From the NCBI RefSeq assembly GCF_036327005.1, contig NZ_JAUGZK010000006.1, positions 124,001 through 188,000 of the forward strand: a DNA stretch of 64,000 nucleotides, written 5' to 3'. Made by a program: the position numbers and the translations under genes. The DNA comes from Alkalimonas mucilaginosa (GTDB lineage Bacteria > Pseudomonadota > Gammaproteobacteria > Enterobacterales > Alteromonadaceae). The notes under the pieces are model-generated. The model ran no database searches. It saw only the letters and a list, made by a program, of their open reading frames with translations, and was not told the DNA's origin. Positions 59,293-64,000 of this stretch are shown here, piece by piece (the stretch's first letter is position 1; each line of letters opens with the position of its first letter).

Positions 59293-59832
59293 ATGATGCG
59301 TGTACTGTCTATGGCAATCCTGTTGCTATCTGTCGCATTTACTTCCGCCCAGTTGCAAGCCGACGAGGTGCGCACCCTGGAATGGACCGATCTGATGCCA
59401 GAGGAAGATCTGGCACTGCTGGAAAGTTTGCCGGATATTGAGCACGACTACAGTCAGCCATCGCCGTTTGATGATGCCTCCGACGATCCATACGCCAGCT
59501 TGTGGCAACAGGTGCTAAGCTCAGCCAAGGTGCGTGAAGAGTTTAATAATCAGCGTGTTCGTCTACCAGGTTTTATTGTACCGCTGGAGTTTGATCAAAA
59601 CCAAAATGTCACCAGCTTTTTTCTGGTGCCTTACTTTGGAGCCTGTATCCATGTCCCACCACCTCCACCGAACCAGATTATCTATGTTACTGAAGCAAAA
59701 GGCCTGACCGCCGATATGATGTACACACCTTTTTGGATCACCGGCATACTGACTACCGACTCGATGAATCACGATTTGGCATTCGCCGCTTACAGCATAA
59801 AAGCGGATCACATTGAAGAGTACAGCTGGTAA
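59293..59832 (+). CDS. DUF3299 family secreted protein
   Basis: A 179-residue periplasmic protein: signal peptide (about 1-24, ending QLQA), an acidic linker with DDASDDPYASLW, then the DUF3299 core with VRLPGFIVPLEFDQNQNVTSFFLVPYFGACIHVPPPPPNQIIYV (read in parts). The single Cys lies in the conserved FGACIHVPPPP turn. The family is found in zinc-related loci of Vibrio as ZrgD-like; its activity is not known. Two ATGs in tandem, the first at 59293, behind AGGAG. It converges with zrgA at a bidirectional terminator. Confidence 0.83.
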   Translation: MMRVLSMAILLLSVAFTSAQLQADEVRTLEWTDLMPEEDLALLESLPDIEHDYSQPSPFDDASDDPYASLWQQVLSSAKVREEFNNQRVRLPGFIVPLEFDQNQNVTSFFLVPYFGACIHVPPPPPNQIIYVTEAKGLTADMMYTPFWITGILTTDSMNHDLAFAAYSIKADHIEEYSW

Positions 59833-59839
59833 ATTCCAC

Positions 59840-59884
59840 AGCAGATCGAAAAAAAGCGCCAATGGCGCTTTTTTTCGATCTGCT
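59840..59884. terminator. Perfect 21-bp-stem bidirectional terminator
   Basis: Bases 59840-59860 are the exact reverse complement of 59864-59884, separated only by AAT. The GC core AGCGCC/GGCGCT is flanked by seven As and seven Ts, so it ends both the DUF3299 gene and the zrgA gene. Confidence 0.95.
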
Positions 59885-59895
59885 GATCTAATGGA

Positions 59896-60582
59896 TTAAA
59901 AACGGATACGACCTTCCCGTAAGGTAGCCGTACTCATGCCCTGACGCTCATTGACCACCCACTGCACCTGCACCCGCTCCAGCGCAGGCATTAGTTGTAT
60001 CAAGGATAAATCCAGGTACTGCAAGCGTGCCGGATTATGGCAGAGCAAAGTAAAGTTAGCGTAAAAATCACCATGGTTTTGATGGCCTGGTCGGGTTAAA
60101 TCGGTACTGGAGTCTGCCTGCTCAACCTGACAGCCAGTATCACGATTTAATTCAAACCAACTGCCTTTCGATAACATGGCAAGTGCAGCCTGTATCTCTC
60201 GCTCCTGCTCATCCGTCGAAGGTGCATGCTCAAAGCCAACGATGTTGTAAGCGGCCGTTTGCAATGCAAGAATGGCTTCGTTGCCTTCCAGCACAAAAGT
60301 GAGTAAGGCCTCACCGTGCACATGAGCGCCAAGCTGAGTAAACTCATCATCGTGATGATGATCATGGTCGTGGCTGTGCTCATGACTGTGATCATGATTC
60401 TGGCTATGATTGTGTTCTGTCGTATGATGATGCTGCTCTGCAGGTTCACTATCGGCATGCTGATGTTCATGGCTGTGTTGATGCCGCTGTTCATGAGCAT
60501 GCACCTCGGCTCCAACCAAGCCCCCCCCCAGCACCAAACTGCTGGCCAACGTAGTCACTACCAATGCATTTGCTTTTATCAT
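59896..60582 (-). CDS. ZrgA-like DUF2796 protein with His-rich metal-binding segment
   Basis: A 228-residue secreted protein of the DUF2796 family, which in Vibrio cholerae includes the zinc-regulated ZrgA. It has a signal peptide (about 1-29) and then a strongly His-rich stretch (about 30-83) with repeated HxH, HDH and HHH patterns, well suited to bind zinc. The DUF2796 core follows, opening with QLGAHVHGEALLTFVLEGNEAILALQTAAYNIVGFEHAP. It lies 69 bases downstream of the dksA paralogue and is probably read with it from a Zur-controlled promoter. An active role in periplasmic zinc capture is inferred. Confidence 0.82.
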   Translation of the reverse strand: MIKANALVVTTLASSLVLGGGLVGAEVHAHEQRHQHSHEHQHADSEPAEQHHHTTEHNHSQNHDHSHEHSHDHDHHHDDEFTQLGAHVHGEALLTFVLEGNEAILALQTAAYNIVGFEHAPSTDEQEREIQAALAMLSKGSWFELNRDTGCQVEQADSSTDLTRPGHQNHGDFYANFTLLCHNPARLQYLDLSLIQLMPALERVQVQWVVNERQGMSTATLREGRIRF

Positions 60583-60651
60583 GATTTATTTCCGCTTTTT
60601 ACACCGAGTATGGTTCTCATCATACGCTTTGCCTTGCCACTTGCAAAGTGG

Positions 60652-61065
60652 CTAACCCCGCCGCTTACTAAAGTGCTTTTCCTGCATTTCCTGCCGCTCT
60701 TTCGCATCCAGGCTCAGCTCTGCCGTTGGCCGTGCCAAAAGTCGTTTCAAACCGATCGGCTGACCGCTCTCCTTGCAATAGCCATAGTCTCTGCTGGCGA
60801 TCCGATCCAGAGCTTGTTCAATTTTACGCAGTAAAAAATACTCTCGCTCCACCAAGCGCAAGCTCTGACGGTTTTCCTCTTCAATCAAAGCTCTGTCCAG
60901 CTCATCAGGCTCGACCTCGCGGCTGCCAAGCGATTGCTTACTTTGTTCAATCCGCCGCTGAAGATCCTGTTTTTGCTGGCGCAGCAGCTGCTCGAAATAA
61001 GCCAATTGGCTGGTATTCATGTAATCATCTGCCGGCATTTGCAGCAACTCTTGTTCTGTCAACAT
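60652..61065 (-). CDS. Zinc-independent DksA paralogue (DksA2 type)
   Basis: A 137-residue DksA/TraR-family factor that enters the RNA polymerase secondary channel. Residues 20-85 form the coiled coil, with the tip motif DELDRA (Asp54, Asp57) matching the DxxDxA of E. coli DksA, so the activity seems kept. The C-terminal finger YGYCKESGQPIGLKRLLARP and AELSLDAKE keeps only Cys97; the other three zinc ligands are Ser100, Ser118 and Ala121. Cys-poor DksA2 proteins replace DksA when zinc is scarce in Pseudomonas. A Zur-like box stands 18 bases upstream of the start. Confidence 0.9.
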   Translation of the reverse strand: MLTEQELLQMPADDYMNTSQLAYFEQLLRQQKQDLQRRIEQSKQSLGSREVEPDELDRALIEEENRQSLRLVEREYFLLRKIEQALDRIASRDYGYCKESGQPIGLKRLLARPTAELSLDAKERQEMQEKHFSKRRG

Positions 61066-61082
61066 GTGAGCCCTCCAGAAAA

Positions 61083-61097
61083 GTTACAATATAACAT
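61083..61097 (-). promoter_or_regulatory. Zur-like operator
   Basis: The bases GTTACAATATAACAT match the gammaproteobacterial Zur core (GTTATnnTATAACAT type) with one change, forming an almost perfect palindrome around AAT/ATA. It ends 18 bases before the dksA paralogue and would cover its promoter. Such a site fits zinc-responsive repression, and no other copy was seen in the window. Confidence 0.65.
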
Positions 61098-61204
61098 AAC
61101 GGCTTCATTCCGCCAGCGAACTGACCGGCTTTCATTCAGCATTCTTTTGATCGTGCCTTGCCAGAACGACGTAACTTAAAAACAAAACCGAATTGGACAA
61201 CAGC

Positions 61205-62737
61205 ATGCCACGATTAGTCGTAATCTTGGGCGATCAGCTCAGCCCCGCCCTCGCAAGCTTAGAAGCGATAGCAACAGACGATGTGATTTTGATGGCCGAA
61301 GTCATGGCTGAAGCCAGCTATACCAAACACCACAGCCATAAGCTGGTACTGATATTCAGTGCCATGCGGCATTTTGCCGATACATTACAGCAACTGGGCC
61401 ATCAGGTCCTTTATCTGAAGTTTGCGGAGTACCCATCCGTGCTTAGTATGACTGACGCGGTAGCCTATGCCCTGACAAAGCATCCCGAGCTCAGCAGTAT
61501 TTTACTGACCGAGTGCGGTGAGTATCGCTTAGAGCAAGAAATTGCCCGTTGGCAGGAACAATTCAACCTGCCACTTGAGCAACTGAGCGATGATCGCTTT
61601 TTGTGTTCGCGCCAGCAATTCGCCAACTGGGCGAAAGATCGGCAGCAATTTCGCATGGAGTATTTTTACCGGGAGATGCGCCGCTACAGCCGCTTGTTAA
61701 TGAATGACAAAAACCAGCCCGAAGGTGGCAAGTGGAATTACGATAAAGCCAATCGCAAAGCCTGCCCACCCGATCTGGCCCAGATCCCCCCGCTTCAGTT
61801 TGAGCCTGATGCCATGACCCGGGATGTGATGGTGCTGGTAGAGCAGCATTTCACGGATAATATGGGCGATGCGACTACTTTCCGCTTAGCCGTCACGGGC
61901 AAACAGGCCCGGCAGGCATTTTTGCATTTTGTTGAGCAGCAGTTGGCTCAATTTGGTGATTATCAGGATGCGATGCTGCTGGACCAGCCTTTCTTGTTTC
62001 ACAGCATCTGCTCTATGTACCTCAACATAGGCTTGCTGGATGTACGCTGGATGTGCCTGAAAGTCGAACAAGCCTACAAGGATGGCAAGGTACCACTCAA
62101 TGCCGCGGAAGGATTTATCCGTCAGTTGATCGGCTGGAGGGAGTTTGTGCGCGGCTTGTACTGGTTACTGATGCCTGAATACAAAACACGGAACACCCTG
62201 GCGGCACAGCGGCCACTGCCGGCCTTTTACTGGACTGCAAAGACGCAAATGCGCTGCATGCAACAGGCGATTCAAAGCACCATCGATTATGCGTATTCCC
62301 ACCATATTCATCGTTTGATGGTGACAGGCAACTTTGCGCTCTTGACTGCTTTAAACCCGGATGAGGTCACCGATTGGTACCTGGCCGTTTATGCTGACGC
62401 CTTTGAGTGGGTTGAACTGCCTAACACCCTGGGCATGGCGTTGTTTGCTGATGATGCAGTGCTTGCTTCCAAACCCTATGCCGCCAGTGGCAAGTACATT
62501 CAGCGGATGAGCAATTACTGCCAGCACTGCCCATACGATGTAAAGAAAATCTATGGCGAAGGTGCTTGTCCGTTCAATGCTTTGTATTGGGGATTTCTGG
62601 ATCGCAATAGTGAGCAATTAGGTGGCAATGCCCGCTTGCAGCTGGCTTACCAGCAGTGGCATAAAAAGCCAGAGCAAGAACAACAAGCTATCCGCCAACA
62701 CGCCGACCTTATACTCAATAGCCTGGAAAAATTATGA
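61205..62737 (+). CDS. Iron-sulfur bacterial cryptochrome/photolyase (PhrB type)
   Basis: A 510-residue flavoprotein of the prokaryotic FeS-BCP group, which includes (6-4) photolyases. An N-terminal DPRP domain (RLVVILGDQLSPALASL, EVMAEASYTKHHSHKLVLIFSAMRHF) leads to an FAD-binding helical domain (about 230-490). Four Cys residues at 351, 439, 442 and 455 give the [4Fe-4S] cluster, each within one position of the known ligands in PhrB of Agrobacterium. The start at 61205 is the first ATG; a TTG 12 bases earlier is also in frame. Its TGA overlaps the next photolyase gene in an ATGA. Confidence 0.93.
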   Translation: MPRLVVILGDQLSPALASLEAIATDDVILMAEVMAEASYTKHHSHKLVLIFSAMRHFADTLQQLGHQVLYLKFAEYPSVLSMTDAVAYALTKHPELSSILLTECGEYRLEQEIARWQEQFNLPLEQLSDDRFLCSRQQFANWAKDRQQFRMEYFYREMRRYSRLLMNDKNQPEGGKWNYDKANRKACPPDLAQIPPLQFEPDAMTRDVMVLVEQHFTDNMGDATTFRLAVTGKQARQAFLHFVEQQLAQFGDYQDAMLLDQPFLFHSICSMYLNIGLLDVRWMCLKVEQAYKDGKVPLNAAEGFIRQLIGWREFVRGLYWLLMPEYKTRNTLAAQRPLPAFYWTAKTQMRCMQQAIQSTIDYAYSHHIHRLMVTGNFALLTALNPDEVTDWYLAVYADAFEWVELPNTLGMALFADDAVLASKPYAASGKYIQRMSNYCQHCPYDVKKIYGEGACPFNALYWGFLDRNSEQLGGNARLQLAYQQWHKKPEQEQQAIRQHADLILNSLEKL

Positions 62738-64000
62738 GGCAACTGGTTTGGTTTAAGCGTGATCTTCGCATTGATGATCATGCACCACTTTATGAGGCAG
62801 CCAGGCAAGGAGCTGTGCTGCCAGTCTACATCATAGAGCCTGACTATTGGCAGCAACCAGACACCTCGCTCAGACAGTGGCATTTTATCAAAGCCAGCCT
62901 GCAGCGCCTGGACCAAGAGTTAACAAAATTAGGGCAACCGTTAATCATTGAAGTAGGACCTGCCAGTCACGTTTTGCTTGCGCTATGCCAAAAGTTTCAA
63001 ATTTGCCAGGTGCATAGCCATGAGGAAACAGGCAACCTCTGGACCTATCAACGCGACCTTGCTGTTGCGCGCGCTTTGAAACGTCAATCGATCCCATGGC
63101 GGCAGTATCGGCAGTTTGCGGTACTTAGGGGCTCTGTCAACAGAGATCATTGGCAACGGGAGACAGACACCTGGCTCAAAGAACCTTTGGTCCCTCGTCC
63201 GGCCCGACTGCCTTTGTTGCATGAGCCCGATCCCAAGCCATTACCAGAACTAACACGTAGCCGTGATATCGGCGCCTGCATTCAACGCTTTGATGCCTTA
63301 CTGACAACCACCTACGATTCTTTTTTCCGCAACCGGCACCAGCATTATTTGCGCAGCATAGGTAAGCCAGCTGCGTCGGCAGAGCACAGCTCACGTTTAA
63401 GTCCTTTTCTGGCCTATGGCGAACTCAGTTTGCGTCAACTGTTTCAGGACACACAGCTGAAATTACAGCATTCAGCGGCAAATCGAGCCAATTTATCCGC
63501 GTTTTTATCCAGGTTGCGGTGGCATTGCCATTTTATTCAAAAGTTTGAAACGGAGCCTGCCATAGAGTTTCTCCCAATGCATTCTGGTTTTATTGGTTTT
63601 CGGGAAGATAGCTTTGAGCCGCACCGCTATTCAAGTTGGTGTACCGGCCATACCGGTTACCCATTGATTGATGCCTGCATGCGCGCCTTACTGGCTACTG
63701 GTTGGCTGCATTTCAGAGGCAGAGCCATGCTGGCATCTTTTGCCAGTTATTACCTTGGACTGCCATGGCGCCCAATTGCACTGCATCTGGCAAAGTGTTT
63801 TATTGATTACGAACCGGGTATTCATTATCCACAGATACAAATGCAATGCGGTGTGACCGGTATCAACGTCAACCGGATGTACAACCCGGTGAAGCAGAGT
63901 AAAGAGCGGGATCCTAGCGGAAGCTATATCCGTTATTGGGTACCAGAGCTGGCAACCGTGCCAACCAGTTGGATCCATACTCCCTGGCTGATGCCTGGCT
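62734..64000 (+). CDS. Class I-type cryptochrome/DNA photolyase, C-terminus cut by window
   Basis: Reading from the ATG at 62734 gives 422 codons with no stop up to the edge, so the end of the gene is missing. The protein opens MRQLVWFKRDLRIDDHAPLYEA, the alpha/beta cofactor domain of class I photolyases, and its FAD domain has RLRWHCHFIQKFE, TGYPLIDACMRALLATGWLHFR and GVTGINVNRMYNPVKQS, the latter near the flavin. The RxxYNPxKQ stretch and the 'GWLHFRGRAML' motif (instead of GWMHNRxRM) suggest the related cryptochrome-like branch found beside PhrB genes. Either DNA repair or light signalling is possible. It overlaps the PhrB gene by four bases. Confidence 0.9.
   Translation, partial: MRQLVWFKRDLRIDDHAPLYEAARQGAVLPVYIIEPDYWQQPDTSLRQWHFIKASLQRLDQELTKLGQPLIIEVGPASHVLLALCQKFQICQVHSHEETGNLWTYQRDLAVARALKRQSIPWRQYRQFAVLRGSVNRDHWQRETDTWLKEPLVPRPARLPLLHEPDPKPLPELTRSRDIGACIQRFDALLTTTYDSFFRNRHQHYLRSIGKPAASAEHSSRLSPFLAYGELSLRQLFQDTQLKLQHSAANRANLSAFLSRLRWHCHFIQKFETEPAIEFLPMHSGFIGFREDSFEPHRYSSWCTGHTGYPLIDACMRALLATGWLHFRGRAMLASFASYYLGLPWRPIALHLAKCFIDYEPGIHYPQIQMQCGVTGINVNRMYNPVKQSKERDPSGSYIRYWVPELATVPTSWIHTPWLMPG

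Noticed and set aside
1..64000. CRISPR arrays, insertion sequences, prophage genes
   Set aside because: No repeated spacer pattern, transposase or phage structural gene was found; gene order is conserved throughout.

Overview
The window is an ordinary, densely coded chromosomal stretch of a gammaproteobacterium. The order rpsB-tsf-pyrH-frr-uppS-cdsA-dxr-rseP-bamA-skp-lpxD-fabZ-lpxA-lpxB-rnhB-dnaE-accA-tilS, the map-glnD-dapD operon, the yqcA-truC-yqcC cluster, and syd/queF/ppnN/xni all point to the Alteromonadales/Vibrionales side of the class. Gene content and protein style suggest something like Rheinheimera or Alishewanella; this genus guess is inference. No phage, insertion sequence, CRISPR array, tRNA or rRNA gene was seen.

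Layout. 1-6,020: 5' part of a tryptophan 2,3-dioxygenase gene, a ComFB-family gene, the 4.5S SRP RNA gene, a chemoreceptor, a DUF3014 membrane protein, a patatin-like lipase and a diguanylate cyclase. 6,026-26,498: a long minus-strand run for translation (rpsB, tsf, frr), UMP kinase, isoprenoid and CDP-diglyceride synthesis, outer-membrane biogenesis (rseP, bamA, skp), lipid A synthesis, RNase HII, DNA polymerase III alpha, acetyl-CoA carboxylase alpha and TilS. Genes in it overlap or abut, and three of them (cdsA, fabZ, lpxA) appear to use TTG or GTG starts. 26,790-31,053: map-glnD-dapD on the plus strand. 31,144-37,252: small conserved genes around truC, syd and queF. 37,253-37,730: a gap holding a promoter, a 5' hairpin and a strong terminator, read here as a candidate small RNA. 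37,731-43,473: a second diguanylate cyclase, ppnN, xni, a DUF3192 gene and a Gln-rich HDOD-like protein. 43,637-53,207: NAD-type isocitrate dehydrogenase, YccF, a metallo-beta-lactamase-fold protein, rluF, a cpdB-like nucleotidase, a YdjM-type membrane protein and an Hpt-REC-REC-GGDEF signalling protein. 53,350-56,450: a magnesium-transport locus with a long structured leader, an outer-membrane protein, mgtE and an internally deleted mgtC-family pseudogene. 56,542-61,097: a solute-binding protein, an ABC exporter-type pair, a DUF3299 protein, a His-rich ZrgA-like protein and a zinc-independent DksA paralogue behind a Zur-like box. 61,205-64,000: a bacterial iron-sulfur cryptochrome/photolyase overlapping a second photolyase that runs off the window.

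Most interesting points: (1) the Zur-like box - cysteine-poor dksA - zrgA unit, which looks like a zinc-starvation operon next to a split Zrg-type transporter locus; (2) the terminator-bounded candidate RNA upstream of a diguanylate cyclase gene; (3) the decayed mgtC gene behind mgtE and the long leader of that locus. I found no convincing wholly new multi-gene system. Family assignments are by recognising motifs by eye; no database search was run.
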